DNA of 56,168 bases, taken from contig CAMDGU010000015.1 in NCBI GenBank assembly GCA_945897885.1, positions 1 through 56,168 of the forward strand, given 5' to 3'. The notes under the pieces were generated by a model. The model made no database searches, was not told the DNA's origin, and saw nothing but the letters and a program-made list of their open reading frames with translations. Below are positions 41,551-51,176 of the stretch, piece after piece. The translations under genes were made by a program, and so were the position numbers. Source of the DNA: Chitinophaga pinensis. GTDB lineage: Bacteria; Bacteroidota; Bacteroidia; NS11-12g; UBA9320. The number at the start of each line of letters is the position of its first letter. The stretch's first letter is position 1.

Positions 41551-43083
41551 ATGCCACAGAATTTAGAATTATATATAACCCCCGAACAAGCTGCCGATGA
41601 TGAAAAAATCAGAGGGATTGTTAAAAATATATTAGGTCAAAATATAGGGCATATTCAAAAAATAAAACAATCCATAGATGCCCGCCGAACGCCGGTTATG
41701 ATACGACTGGTGGTGGATGTAAATCACGGTGATGAGATTTTTGAACCTTTACTTTGGAAACCTGATTTTCCGAAGACTCAGAAAAAAAAATCAGCGGTTA
41801 TTGTAGGTTTTGGTCCGGCAGGAATGTTTGCTGCTTTGCGACTCTTGGAACGAGGAATTCAGCCCATAATTATAGAACGGGGAAAGCCGGTAAGGGAACG
41901 AAGACGGGACTTGGCAGCATTAAATCGTGAAGGAATTGTAAATCCTGAATCGAATTATTGTTTTGGAGAAGGAGGTGCAGGAACCTATAGTGATGGAAAG
42001 CTTTATACCCGAAGTAAAAAGCGCGGTGACATTCGCAAAGTATTGGAAATATTTGTTGCCCACGGTGCTGATGAACGCATTTTGTATGAAGCTCATCCGC
42101 ATATTGGCACCAATAAACTTCCGCATATTGTGGAAGCCATCCGGCAAACCATTATTGACAAGGGCGGCGAGGTATTATTTAATGAAAAACTGACGGATAT
42201 TGTTATAAAAAATAATGCTGTAAAAGCCGTTCATCTGGCCTCGGGTAAAGAAATAGCAACCGATGAAATTATATTAGCAACAGGACATTCAGCCCGCGAT
42301 ATATTTGAATTATTGCATAAAAAGCAAATAGCCATTGAAGCCAAATCCTTTGCTTTAGGTGTTAGAATTGAACATCCTCAAAAACTCATTGATTCGGTTC
42401 AATACCATTGTGTAACCCGCAGTGAGTATTTGCCACCTGCCAGTTACAGCTTGGTGGAACAAGCCAATGGTCGCGGGGTATTTTCGTTTTGTATGTGTCC
42501 GGGAGGTATTATAGCCCCAGCTGCTACATCACCCGGCGAAATTGTAGTTAACGGTTGGTCGCCATCGCGGCGAAACGGCAAGTTTGCCAACTCGGGAATG
42601 GTGGTGGCGGTAAATGAACTGGATTGGCAAAAGTTTAAGGAATACGGCCCCTTAGCCGCCATGAAATATCAGGAAGAAATAGAGCAAAAAGCCTTTAAGG
42701 CGATTAATAAAAACCTAACCGCTCCAGCTCAACGGCTCATAGATTTTATTAATAAAAAAGTAAGTACCACCTTGCCGGAGTGTTCCTACATACCGGGAGT
42801 GGAAGCCACGGGTTTGGATGATATTTTACCCAATGAAATTACCAAATCATTGCGGCAAGGCTTGCAGCAAATGGGCCGAAAGATGAAAGGCTATTTAACG
42901 CCAGAAGCCATATTGGTAGGAGTGGAGAGCAGATCTTCATCACCGGTAAAAATCCCCAGAGATAAGGAAACCCTGCAACACCCGGATATTAAAGGCTTAT
43001 ATCCCTGTGGCGAAGGAGCGGGCTTTGCCGGAGGAATCGTATCGGCGGCTCTGGATGGGATGGCTTGCGCGGAGAAGATATAA
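41551..43083 (+). CDS. COG2509-type FAD-dependent dehydrogenase
   Basis: 510 residues. An N-terminal ~85-residue domain (ELYITPEQAADDEKIRGIV, then IKQSIDARRTPVMIRLVVDV) precedes a Rossmann FAD domain (AVIVGFGPAGMFAALRLLER). NYCFGEGGAGTYSDGKLYTR and the C-terminal GLYPCGEGAGFAGGIVSAAL are the hallmarks of this conserved family, whose substrate is not known. Cytosolic, complete and normal in length. A single gene by spacing. Confidence 0.85.
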   Translation: MPQNLELYITPEQAADDEKIRGIVKNILGQNIGHIQKIKQSIDARRTPVMIRLVVDVNHGDEIFEPLLWKPDFPKTQKKKSAVIVGFGPAGMFAALRLLERGIQPIIIERGKPVRERRRDLAALNREGIVNPESNYCFGEGGAGTYSDGKLYTRSKKRGDIRKVLEIFVAHGADERILYEAHPHIGTNKLPHIVEAIRQTIIDKGGEVLFNEKLTDIVIKNNAVKAVHLASGKEIATDEIILATGHSARDIFELLHKKQIAIEAKSFALGVRIEHPQKLIDSVQYHCVTRSEYLPPASYSLVEQANGRGVFSFCMCPGGIIAPAATSPGEIVVNGWSPSRRNGKFANSGMVVAVNELDWQKFKEYGPLAAMKYQEEIEQKAFKAINKNLTAPAQRLIDFINKKVSTTLPECSYIPGVEATGLDDILPNEITKSLRQGLQQMGRKMKGYLTPEAILVGVESRSSSPVKIPRDKETLQHPDIKGLYPCGEGAGFAGGIVSAALDGMACAEKI

Positions 43084-43211
43084 AATAGTATTGCACCACA
43101 CTTTGCGGAGGATACTAAAGGCTAATCTACAAAGGTTCAATTTTAAATTTGTTTGATGCCTATTTATTATGGTATTTCGTGGACCAAATCAAATAACTCA
43201 TTTAATAGTCT

Positions 43212-44578
43212 ATGAAAAACATAACCCTCACATTAATTGTATTTAGTTGCTTTATATTAAATTGCTTTGCACAAAGAGGTGAAGTAGACAAAGTTAAAAT
43301 TGCTTCGGGAGGTAATTTAATAAACCTGTATAAATCGGGTGTGGCAATAAATAAAAATTCAATAGACCCTCAAAAGGAAATAGTTATTTATGATGCTAAT
43401 CTTAAAAAACAGGTACGGTTAGATACAGTTTGGATGGGAAAAAGGAAAATATTAAGACACTTTGTTATGATTCAACTTTAAACAAGATTTTGGTTTTTCA
43501 TGGGGTTGATGAAGTTAGAAACCTTACAATAATTGACCCTGAAACCAAGAAGGTACAAACCCTGAAAATTAAGGCTCCTTCAAAGCAAAGAATGCTTGGT
43601 GATGTGATTTTTTCTCTAAATAAAACGAGTTTCATTCTTTCCCATATATATAACGAGGATATAAACATCAATACGATAGATACTAAAACGGGGGAAATAA
43701 CTAAAGTAGAGTTGCCTGAGGAATGGAAAAAAAGAACAATTCAAAGAGTAATAAAAGCAAACTCTAAGTATTTGGCTATTTGTTACAAGGATAAAAAAAT
43801 AGTCAATATGGCCTTGATGGATGATGAAGGTAATATTGTAGAAGATAAAATATTGACTAATAATGAAAACGATTTCGTAATAGATCCTTATTTAATTACT
43901 GATATTGGAAACGATGAATTTGCTATTGTTGGAAATTATCGGTCAGAGATTTCATCAAGGTTTATTCTAGGTATGTTTGTTGCAAAAATTGGGAGAACCC
44001 AATTAAAGTATATCAAGTATATTGAATTCAAGAAAATTTCTAACTTTTATAATTATTTACCAGATAAGAAAAAAGACAAGGTTGAAAGGCAAAAATCTGT
44101 GAACTATGTTACTCTTTATCATCATGTAATAAATATGAATGGCTCATTAGTTGTGTCAGCTGAGTTTTTTTATCCTACATATAAAACCTTTAATAATTCT
44201 AACGGAGATCCGGCATTTAATGGTTATCAATATACCCATGCTGTAGTTTTGGGATTTAATGTTTCTGGTGAAAAGGAATTTGAACATTGTATTCCAATTC
44301 ATTTGGGATATAAGGCACTTAGGGTAAACCAAAAGCTAGCGCGGTATATGGTAGATGGGGCAGTTAAGTTGGGGTACTTTTCTTCTGATAAAGTTTACAG
44401 TTTTTCGCTGAAAGATGGAAAAATAGAACCGGATAATTCAAGACAGGAAGTGTTGGCTGAAACAGAGAAAGAGGATAAAGATAATATTCCCTTATGTTGG
44501 TACAATAATTATTATTACCAAACAATGTATAATGAACAGGAATCAGCCGTATACCTTATAAAATTTGGAATAGAGTAA
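43212..44578 (+). pseudogene. Secreted protein of unknown function, split by a frameshift
   Basis: The first frame (43212-43481) begins with a signal peptide (TLIVFSCFILNCFAQ) and ends soon after RLDTVWMGKRK. A second frame (43430-44578, TTG start) continues with DGKKENIKTLCYDSTLNKIL. They join near 43428-43436: one more T in the three-T run before GGATGGG would read RLDTV-L-DGKKEN. Joined, it is about 455 residues, beta-rich with repeated short strands (IIDPETKKVQTL, MALMDDEGNIVEDK), perhaps a propeller. No family recognised. Either a recent pseudogene or a sequence error. Confidence 0.6.
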
Positions 44579-44649
44579 TTTATAAATCCCCCGTCGATTT
44601 ATATCTCCGCCTCGATTCGTGTCCTCACGCATCGAAATCAAGTACCAGT

Positions 44650-45777
44650 TTATCCCCCAATCCACTCCAAATAATTTCCCTGATTTATCAATTGAAAAGT
44701 AGCGTCAGGATATGCCTTGGCAAAGGCCGTTGGAATTTTATATTTATCATCTTTCCATTTGCATTCAATTGCTAATAGGTTGGTGTCTTTCACTTCTATC
44801 AGGTCAATTTCTTGTTGGTCGTAGGTTCGCCAAAAATAATTTTCTACAGCGTTTTGCTTGTAGCTGTTATATTTAATCCGTTCGGCCAAAATGTATTGTT
44901 CCCATAAGGGACCAATATCATTCCGAATAGCTAGCGGCCTGAAATCATTAATCAATCCGTTCCGAATTCCGTTATCTACAAAATACCAGCGTTTGCTTTT
45001 TACTACTTCTTTTCGCAAGTTGCTGCTATAGCCGCTCCGGCTATATATCACAAATACTTTAGACAGTAAATCTAAATACCGTTCTACAGTATTTTTACTC
45101 ATCCCTAATTGTTTTCCCAATTCATGTGGTGAAACTTCGTTTCCAACCTGATAAGCAATAAGCACCAGCAAATCCTTTAGTTTTTGTGAGTTTTTAATAT
45201 TCTCAAACATTAAAATATCTTTTAGCAAATAGGTATTTATCAACTCACGCAGGTAAGCGGCTTTTTGCTCCGAGGTATCTATTTTGCTAAGTTCCGGGTA
45301 GCTCCCATAAATCAATCGGTCATCCAGGTTTTGTTTGGTTTGCAATAAATTTTCGGCTTGCTTCCATTCCATTTGTGCCAATGGATACATATTGTAAGTA
45401 ATCGTCCGGCCCACAAGCGGTTCGCCCATTTGAACAATATCAAATGCCGATGAACCTGTAATAACAATATGCAAGGGTTTTATAGTATCAATCATCAACT
45501 TCACTTTTCGGGCTATGTCGGGGATAAATTGGGCTTCGTCAATAAATAATAAATTATAGCCTTGCAATAATTTTCGGTAATTGGCTTCGGTTCGGTTTTC
45601 TAAGAGGGTGGCTGTATCGGCATCTTCGCCATTAAGCCACAATGTGGTGGCTTTGTGTTTTTCATAAATGGTTTCCAGCAGTTCTGTTTTGCCCACTCGT
45701 CGGGCTCCAAGTAGTAAAGCAACCTTTTGTTTACTAAAGTTGCTTTCCATTATTTCTTGTAATTTTCTGTTAAACAT
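44650..45777 (-). CDS. AAA ATPase with DUF4143 C-terminal domain
   Basis: 375 residues. Walker A GARRVGKT (24-31), Walker B NLLFIDEAQ, sensor-like ITGSSAFDI, then a winged-helix-like part (SPHELGKQLGMSKNTVERYL) and the DUF4143 region with FWRTYDQQEIDLIE and LAIECKWKDD, which resembles a PD-(D/E)xK nuclease core. The family is widespread, variable between strains and of unsettled function. Its 5' side carries an unusual array of palindromes at 45809-45962, probably its control region. Confidence 0.85.
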   Translation of the reverse strand: MFNRKLQEIMESNFSKQKVALLLGARRVGKTELLETIYEKHKATTLWLNGEDADTATLLENRTEANYRKLLQGYNLLFIDEAQFIPDIARKVKLMIDTIKPLHIVITGSSAFDIVQMGEPLVGRTITYNMYPLAQMEWKQAENLLQTKQNLDDRLIYGSYPELSKIDTSEQKAAYLRELINTYLLKDILMFENIKNSQKLKDLLVLIAYQVGNEVSPHELGKQLGMSKNTVERYLDLLSKVFVIYSRSGYSSNLRKEVVKSKRWYFVDNGIRNGLINDFRPLAIRNDIGPLWEQYILAERIKYNSYKQNAVENYFWRTYDQQEIDLIEVKDTNLLAIECKWKDDKYKIPTAFAKAYPDATFQLINQGNYLEWIGG

Positions 45778-45808
45778 ACTTCAAAAGTAAAACAAAAAAT
45801 GAAAATTC

Positions 45809-45962
45809 AGTCAGTAAACTGACTGAATTAATGTAAATTTAGTCAATAGGGTGACTGAATTAACGAAAATTGCTATAAAATGACTGAATGGAAAGTGGCA
45901 AAAAATCAAAATTTTGTCACTGCACTGACTGAATTAATGTAAAATTAGTCAGTTCACTGATC
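45809..45962. promoter_or_regulatory. Array of five AGTCA-N6-TGACT palindromes
   Basis: Sites at 45809-45824 and 45841-45856 (clear), 45870-45885 (right half only), 45915-45930 (nearly complete) and 45947-45962 (left half good). Most are followed by GAATTAA-G-AAA, giving a 29-45-bp period. The array lies between the DUF4143 ATPase start (45777) and the OsmC stop (45976), both on the minus strand. Looks like multiple operator sites or a short repeat element. Confidence 0.65.
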
Positions 45963-45975
45963 AAATTAACAAAAT

Positions 45976-46377
45976 TTACAAATAGACAATGGATTGCGAA
46001 ATAGGACAAACCTTAATAAGCATGGCATAAACCCCACAGTATTTTTCGGTAGATAATTGAACGGCACGTTCTATTTTAGGTTTATTTTCCAAAGCAGTTT
46101 TAATTCTAAATTCCATATGAATATGGCTGTAAACCGAAGGAACATCATCGGTTAAATCGCCGGTGGTTTTGATACTTAAATCCGAGAATTCAACTTTCAT
46201 TTTTTGCAAAATAGGTACAACATCAAAGCCCGAACAAATAGCCAAAGAGTTTAAAATTATTGCTTTTGGCCGAGGCCCGGTGTTTCCAGCCTTGCCATCA
46301 AAACGAATGGTATGCCCATCGATCAGCGCATCAAAGGCTAATTCATCTACATGGCGTGATTCAGTTATGTGCTGCAT
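45976..46377 (-). CDS. OsmC-family protein
   Basis: 133 residues of the OsmC/YhfA fold. Reactive cysteines appear in LAICSGFDVVPIL (about residue 50) and TEKYCGVYAMLIK (about 113), the two positions needed for peroxide reduction in OsmC/Ohr proteins. It follows the DUF2892 gene by three bases on the same strand, and an HMA-domain gene is further upstream, suggesting a sulfur, thiol or metal-stress unit. Confidence 0.85.
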   Translation of the reverse strand: MQHITESRHVDELAFDALIDGHTIRFDGKAGNTGPRPKAIILNSLAICSGFDVVPILQKMKVEFSDLSIKTTGDLTDDVPSVYSHIHMEFRIKTALENKPKIERAVQLSTEKYCGVYAMLIKVCPISQSIVYL

Positions 46378-46380
46378 TAT

Positions 46381-46614
46381 TTAATGATGGTTATTTTTCT
46401 TTTTTGGTTTGGCATGATAAGGACTGGCATGATATTTACGGGTGCTGTACCCAAATATACCATAGATAGGGCAGTAATTAATTAATCCTGTGGCCAGAAT
46501 AATAATACCTGCAATTCCCAACCAAATTACTTGGGTAAACACGGCAATTAAACCCAATAATAAACCCAGAGCAATGCGGATTAATTTGTCGGCTTGACTA
46601 ATATTTGATTTCAT
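46381..46614 (-). CDS. DUF2892 (YgaP-type) small membrane protein
   Basis: 77 residues with two membrane helices (about 13-27 and 29-43) and the family motif NYCPIYGIFGYST. In other bacteria this domain is found with rhodanese domains or as separate small proteins in sulfur handling. A His/Lys-rich tail (KPKKKNNHH) follows. It lies between OsmC and HMA genes in one minus-strand unit. Confidence 0.85.
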   Translation of the reverse strand: MKSNISQADKLIRIALGLLLGLIAVFTQVIWLGIAGIIILATGLINYCPIYGIFGYSTRKYHASPYHAKPKKKNNHH

Positions 46615-46632
46615 ATACGTTATAAATAAGTT

Positions 46633-46917
46633 TTAATTTTCTTGTGAATGAAGTCTACCAATAGCGCAACTTACATAACTTTTAGCTTTTGTAAGCAATG
46701 AATTTGAATCACCTACTTCGGGATAGCCAATGGTAGCTAATTTTTGAGCTATTTCCTCATGAGAAATGATATGGGAATCGTATTTAACCGAAATGCTAAA
46801 ATGATCATTATCTACCGATACTTCATTCACTCCAAGGAGTGAGGATATAGCGTTTTTGATAGTGGATGCACATCCTGAGCATTTTAAATTCTCAATCAAT
46901 ATGGTCTCGGTTTTCAT
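46633..46917 (-). CDS. Heavy-metal-associated (HMA) domain protein
   Basis: 94 residues. ENLKCSGCASTIKNAI carries the CxxC metal-binding pair (Cys13, Cys16), followed by the ferredoxin-like fold (VNEVSVDNDHFSISVKYD). A 25-residue tail contains another Cys (SYVSCAIG). Likely a soluble copper or similar metal carrier. It is the first gene of the HMA-DUF2892-OsmC unit. Confidence 0.85.
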   Translation of the reverse strand: MKTETILIENLKCSGCASTIKNAISSLLGVNEVSVDNDHFSISVKYDSHIISHEEIAQKLATIGYPEVGDSNSLLTKAKSYVSCAIGRLHSQEN

Positions 46918-46993
46918 ATAAAAATTTATTAAGCAAATTTAGCTTGAGGTGATATATTAAAATATGAGATTAGTCATACGGTTAGCCGTAAAA

Positions 46994-47356
46994 TCACTGA
47001 TAAAGAACAGTTAATATTTTTGGTAAAAATATAATTATCCCAATTATTGAAACAGCAATACTTATCAATAACACAGCTCCCGCCGATAAATCCTTAATAA
47101 TTTTAATTTTTGGATTAGGGTTAGGCTCTACCAAATTACTTAGGTGTTCCATTGCTGTATTAAAAGCTTCGGCGGCTAATACCAAACCTATTCCAAAAAG
47201 TAGGGCAATCCATTCATTTCCTGAAATTTTTAACCAAAATCCTAATCCAATAACCACAAGTGCCATAGCACTTTGAATTGTTGCATTTCTTTCAAAGAGC
47301 AATAAATGTGAAATACCTTGAATAGCATACGCAAGGGATTTTAAAAATCGGTTCAT
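46994..47356 (-). CDS. dgkA: Diacylglycerol/undecaprenol kinase, DgkA family
   Basis: About 120 residues from the ATG at 47354-47356 (MNRFLKSLAYAIQGI). The earlier ATG at 47384 would add ten residues without family similarity. Three membrane helices, and the active-site helices with EAFNTAMEHLSNLVEP and KIIKDLSAGAVLL match the E-x-x-N-T-A-x-E and K-x-x-K-D-x-x-A-A/G-A-V signatures. It phosphorylates diacylglycerol or undecaprenol for lipid recycling. Confidence 0.85.
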   Translation of the reverse strand: MNRFLKSLAYAIQGISHLLLFERNATIQSAMALVVIGLGFWLKISGNEWIALLFGIGLVLAAEAFNTAMEHLSNLVEPNPNPKIKIIKDLSAGAVLLISIAVSIIGIIIFLPKILTVLYQ

Positions 47357-47488
47357 AGCAACAAAAATACAGTGTAGCAGGTTCATACTTACACAAAGCC
47401 GTCAGTTTATCTTTAATGGGAAGAAACTCGTTAACAAATAAATTGTTTTCTACACAAAATGGTATCTATTTTGCGTTATCAATTTTAA

Positions 47489-48775
47489 ATGCAGAAACTT
47501 AGTATTTTACTCCTTGTTAGTATTCCATGGTTATTACAGGCACAAGATTTGGGTGTGGATGAACCGGTAGTTTATAAAAATCAAATTTTTGACCCACACG
47601 TTGAAACTGTGTTGCTTAATAAAACCAGCGAACTTACCGACCCTGTTCCAATGATTTCACTTAACTCAGGCGAGCAATTGCAATTAACATTTGATATGCT
47701 AAATCCTACCAATGAGTTTTTGCAGTTTACGATGATTCATTGCAATTCGAACTGGGAACCCAGTAATATGACCCAAAATGAGTATTTGGCGGGCAATTAT
47801 CAGGGTAACATTACTGATTTTAAATTTAGTACCAATACATACCAAAAGTATGTGAGTTATAAATGCTTGTTTCCGTCACAGGATTTATCGTTTACCCGAT
47901 CGGGAAATTATATTTTAAAGGTGTATCGAAATTTTGATGAGGAAGAGTTATTAATAACCCGCCGGTTTATGGTGCTTGATAATAAGTTGATAGTAACAGC
48001 TAAGGTTAATAGCGCCAGTGATGTTCGCTACAGATTTTCAAAACAAGAAGTTGATTTTTGGGTAGATTATAAAAATTATTTTATTCCAAATCCGTTTTTG
48101 GACGTAAAAGCATCTGTGCTTCAAAACTATAATTGGAGCACTGCCATAACCAATCTTAAGCCAAATTTTGTAAACAACGGGCAGTTGGTATATAATTATG
48201 AGGAAGGTAATTTATTTTCGGGGGGCAATGAGTTTCGGTTTTTTGATATTCGGTCGCTGCGTTTTTTTAGTATGAATGTGGCCGAAAAGTATATTGACTC
48301 TATGAAAAATGCGGTGTTAAAGCCTGACCAAACAAGGGCTCACTTAGCGTATTACAATCAGTTTGATTACAATGGTCGCAGGGCTATTTCTAATAAAGAT
48401 GGCAATAAAATAGTAGAAGACGGTGATTATGCTCTCGTTCATTTTTACTTAAAAGCCGACCATGAATTGAGCCCAAACGGAGTGTATGTATTCGGTGAGT
48501 TTACCGATTGGCAAATGAAAGAAAAATACAAACTGGATTACTATCCCGACAAGGGCGTTTATTTTAAAAAAATGAAACTGAAGCAGAGTTATTATAACTA
48601 TGAATATGTTACTCCTGCAGATGACGGAAAAACACCTGAGCACACCTTTACCGAAGGTGACCATTATGAAACGGAAAACGATTATGATATTTTCCTTTAT
48701 CATAAAAACCAGCAATATGGTTATGATGAGTTGATTGGATATTTGCACATGAATACCAATACAAATCAGCGATAA
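47489..48775 (+). CDS. Type IX secretion system plug protein (DUF5103)
   Basis: 428 residues with a signal peptide (to about residue 18, LLQAQ). The family signs are NQIFDPHVETVLLNK, LNSGEQLQLTFDML, IHCNSNWEPSNMTQNEYLAG and YVFGEFTDWQMKEKYKL. In the T9SS the plug closes the periplasmic side of the SprA translocon when the export complex is empty. It fits the T9SS cargo at 24844 and 51173. Complete length. Confidence 0.88.
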   Translation: MQKLSILLLVSIPWLLQAQDLGVDEPVVYKNQIFDPHVETVLLNKTSELTDPVPMISLNSGEQLQLTFDMLNPTNEFLQFTMIHCNSNWEPSNMTQNEYLAGNYQGNITDFKFSTNTYQKYVSYKCLFPSQDLSFTRSGNYILKVYRNFDEEELLITRRFMVLDNKLIVTAKVNSASDVRYRFSKQEVDFWVDYKNYFIPNPFLDVKASVLQNYNWSTAITNLKPNFVNNGQLVYNYEEGNLFSGGNEFRFFDIRSLRFFSMNVAEKYIDSMKNAVLKPDQTRAHLAYYNQFDYNGRRAISNKDGNKIVEDGDYALVHFYLKADHELSPNGVYVFGEFTDWQMKEKYKLDYYPDKGVYFKKMKLKQSYYNYEYVTPADDGKTPEHTFTEGDHYETENDYDIFLYHKNQQYGYDELIGYLHMNTNTNQR

Positions 48776-48864
48776 GTTTTTATGGTTAGTGTTAATAATG
48801 AATAGATTGAGGTTTACATTTTCAAATTTCCAAATCTTCAAATTATCTTAATTTCTTAAGTCAC

Positions 48865-49959
48865 TTGGAACTCCAGTATCAAATAGCTTTAACCCTTGTA
48901 GATGGCGTGGGTCCGGTAATTGCAAAAAATTTAATAAGCTATTGCGGAAGTGCCTCAGCAGTTTTTAAAGCAAAAAAATCTACACTGTTAAAAATACCCG
49001 AAATAGGGGATGTAACCGCTAAAGCCGTTTTGGATTTTACCGATTTTCAAAAAGCAGAAGATGAATTGAAATTTATTGAGAAGCATAAAATTAAAACCTT
49101 TTTTTATGCATCCCCCGATTATCCTTATCGTTTAAAAAGTACTTCTGATTGTCCTGTAATACTTTATCAATTGGGCAATGCCGATTTGAATGCGGATAAA
49201 ATAATTGGCATAGTAGGCACTAGAAAACCAACCGAATATGGCAAACAATTTTGTGAAAAATTATTAGAAGATTTAAACGGAACGGGAATAACAGTGATAA
49301 GCGGAATGGCTTATGGAATAGATGTGTGTGCTCATAAAGCTGCTTTAAAAAATCAATTGCCCACATTAGGAGTTTTGGCTCATGGCTTAGACCGATTATA
49401 TCCTGCCGACCACAAAAAACATGTACAGCCAATGATAAATGGTAAGGGAGGATTAATTACAGAATTTTTATCAGGAACCATTCCTGACCGTGAAAATTTT
49501 CCTAAAAGAAATAGAATAGTAGCCGGATTGTGTGATGCCTTAATTGTTGTAGAAACTGCCCAACGAGGTGGTTCAATGATAACAGCTGAATTGGCTTGGC
49601 AATACGATAGAACTTTAATGGCTCTGCCGGGCAGGAGCAATGACGAAAAATCAACCGGTTGCAATTTTTTAATAAAAACCAATAAGGCTGAAATGATTGA
49701 AAATTCCCTGGATTTGGTTCGTTCATTAGGTTGGGATACACCCTCAAAACTTCCGCCATCGCAAAGGGTGTTACCCATAGATTTATCACCTGAAGAAACC
49801 TTATTGTGGAATTTGTTTAAAGAAAAACCATTGATGGAAATTGATGAGATAATTGGTGTTTCAAATTTTAGCAGCAGTAAAGCGGCTTTAACTTTACTGG
49901 ATTTGGAATTTAAAGGATTAATAAAAACATTGCCGGGAAAACGGTTTCAATTATTATGA
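48865..49959 (+). CDS. dprA: DNA-processing protein DprA
   Basis: 364 residues, loading RecA on incoming single-stranded DNA during transformation. An N-terminal helix-hairpin-helix (LVDGVGPVIAKNLISYCGS, then IPEIGDVTAKAVL) precedes the Rossmann core (GIVGTRKPTEYGKQFCEKL, SGMAYGIDVCAH, FPKRNRIVAGLCDALIVVE, RGGSMITAELAWQ) and a C-terminal winged helix. The start is TTG (48865-48867); no in-frame ATG is close by. It overlaps queA by four bases. recA is about 5 kb away. Confidence 0.9.
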   Translation: MELQYQIALTLVDGVGPVIAKNLISYCGSASAVFKAKKSTLLKIPEIGDVTAKAVLDFTDFQKAEDELKFIEKHKIKTFFYASPDYPYRLKSTSDCPVILYQLGNADLNADKIIGIVGTRKPTEYGKQFCEKLLEDLNGTGITVISGMAYGIDVCAHKAALKNQLPTLGVLAHGLDRLYPADHKKHVQPMINGKGGLITEFLSGTIPDRENFPKRNRIVAGLCDALIVVETAQRGGSMITAELAWQYDRTLMALPGRSNDEKSTGCNFLIKTNKAEMIENSLDLVRSLGWDTPSKLPPSQRVLPIDLSPEETLLWNLFKEKPLMEIDEIIGVSNFSSSKAALTLLDLEFKGLIKTLPGKRFQLL

Positions 49960-51176
49960 TTCCTGAAAAGTTTCTTACTATAAAATTATCTCAGTTTGAC
50001 TATTTGCTTCCTGAGGAACGCATAGCTCAAAAGCCTTTGGAGAAAAGAGATGAATCTAAGCTATTGGTATATAATAAGGGTGAAATTTTAAATCTTTCCT
50101 TTCAAAACCTTCCTGAATTATTGCCAGCTAATAGCCATTTGGTTTTAAATAATGCCAAAGTTATTCCTGCCAGGCTGAATTTTTACAGAGCAACCGGAGC
50201 CAAAATTGAGGTATTTCTTTTGGAACCTGAAAGTCCATTTAACCAAATGGAATTGGCTTTAAGAGTTACAGATAAGTGTGTTTGGAAATGCATGATTGGG
50301 AATCTTAAACGTTGGAAGAACGATGAAATTTTAACATTGAACTTAAATAATAAGGGTAATGAAATTTTCTTAAAAGCCAGATTATTTTCTGAAGAAAAGC
50401 AGCTGGTAGAACTAAGTTGGGAAGGGAATTTGCCATTTAGCACAATTCTTGATTTGGCTGGAAAAACACCTTTGCCACCTTATATAAAGAGGGATGCGGA
50501 AATTTCTGATTTAAGTTCATATCAAACTGTTTTTGCTAAACAAGAAGGTGCTGTAGCAGCTCCTACAGCTGGGCTTCATTTTTCGGAAAAGGTATTGGAA
50601 AAGATTAAAGAAAAGCAAATTGAAACTACAGAAGTTACCTTGTATGTAGGAGCAGGAACATTTGCTCCTGTAAATGTGGAATCAATGGTAGATCATGAAA
50701 TGCATGCCGAAATGATTTCAGTAACGGCAGAAAGCATCGAAGAACTTTTGAGTGATAAAGTGCGAGTGGCTGTAGGAACTACCTCATTAAGAACCTTGGA
50801 GAGTTTGTATTGGATAGGTGTAAAAATGTATCGAAACGAACCTGAACCATTGACTATAGAAAAATTATACCCCTATCAGTATTCAAGTTTACCACTAACC
50901 TGGAGCGAGTCGATGATAGTATTGAAAAATTATATGCATCAAATGCATCTTTTTTCAATTGCAGCAAAAACAGGTATTATGATTATGCCTGGATACAAAT
51001 TTACCTCGGTAAAGGCATTGATTACAAATTTTCATTACCCAAACACAACCTTAATGATGCTTGTGGCTGCCTTTATTGGAGACGATTGGCAAAAGGTTTA
51101 TAAAAATGCTTTGGATAATGATTATCGCTTTTTGAGTTATGGCGATAGCAGCTTGTTATGGCTTAACCAAAATTAA
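49956..51176 (+). CDS. queA: S-adenosylmethionine:tRNA ribosyltransferase-isomerase QueA
   Basis: 406 residues, making epoxyqueuosine from 7-aminomethyl-7-deazaguanine at position 34 of tRNAs. Family motifs: FDYLLPEERIAQKPLEKRDE, AGKTPLPPYIKR, VAAPTAGLHFSEKVL, VGAGTFAPVNVE, HAEMISV and TNFHYPNTTLMMLVAAFIG. The length is at the upper end for the family because of a longer loop region around 280-330, common in Bacteroidota. Its stop codon overlaps the stop of the opposing T9SS gene. Confidence 0.92.
   Translation: MIPEKFLTIKLSQFDYLLPEERIAQKPLEKRDESKLLVYNKGEILNLSFQNLPELLPANSHLVLNNAKVIPARLNFYRATGAKIEVFLLEPESPFNQMELALRVTDKCVWKCMIGNLKRWKNDEILTLNLNNKGNEIFLKARLFSEEKQLVELSWEGNLPFSTILDLAGKTPLPPYIKRDAEISDLSSYQTVFAKQEGAVAAPTAGLHFSEKVLEKIKEKQIETTEVTLYVGAGTFAPVNVESMVDHEMHAEMISVTAESIEELLSDKVRVAVGTTSLRTLESLYWIGVKMYRNEPEPLTIEKLYPYQYSSLPLTWSESMIVLKNYMHQMHLFSIAAKTGIMIMPGYKFTSVKALITNFHYPNTTLMMLVAAFIGDDWQKVYKNALDNDYRFLSYGDSSLLWLNQN

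Noticed and set aside
45809-45962. Palindrome array as a CRISPR
   Set aside because: The repeats are partly degenerate dyads, the spacings are irregular (29-45 bp) and the between-repeat sequence is partly conserved.
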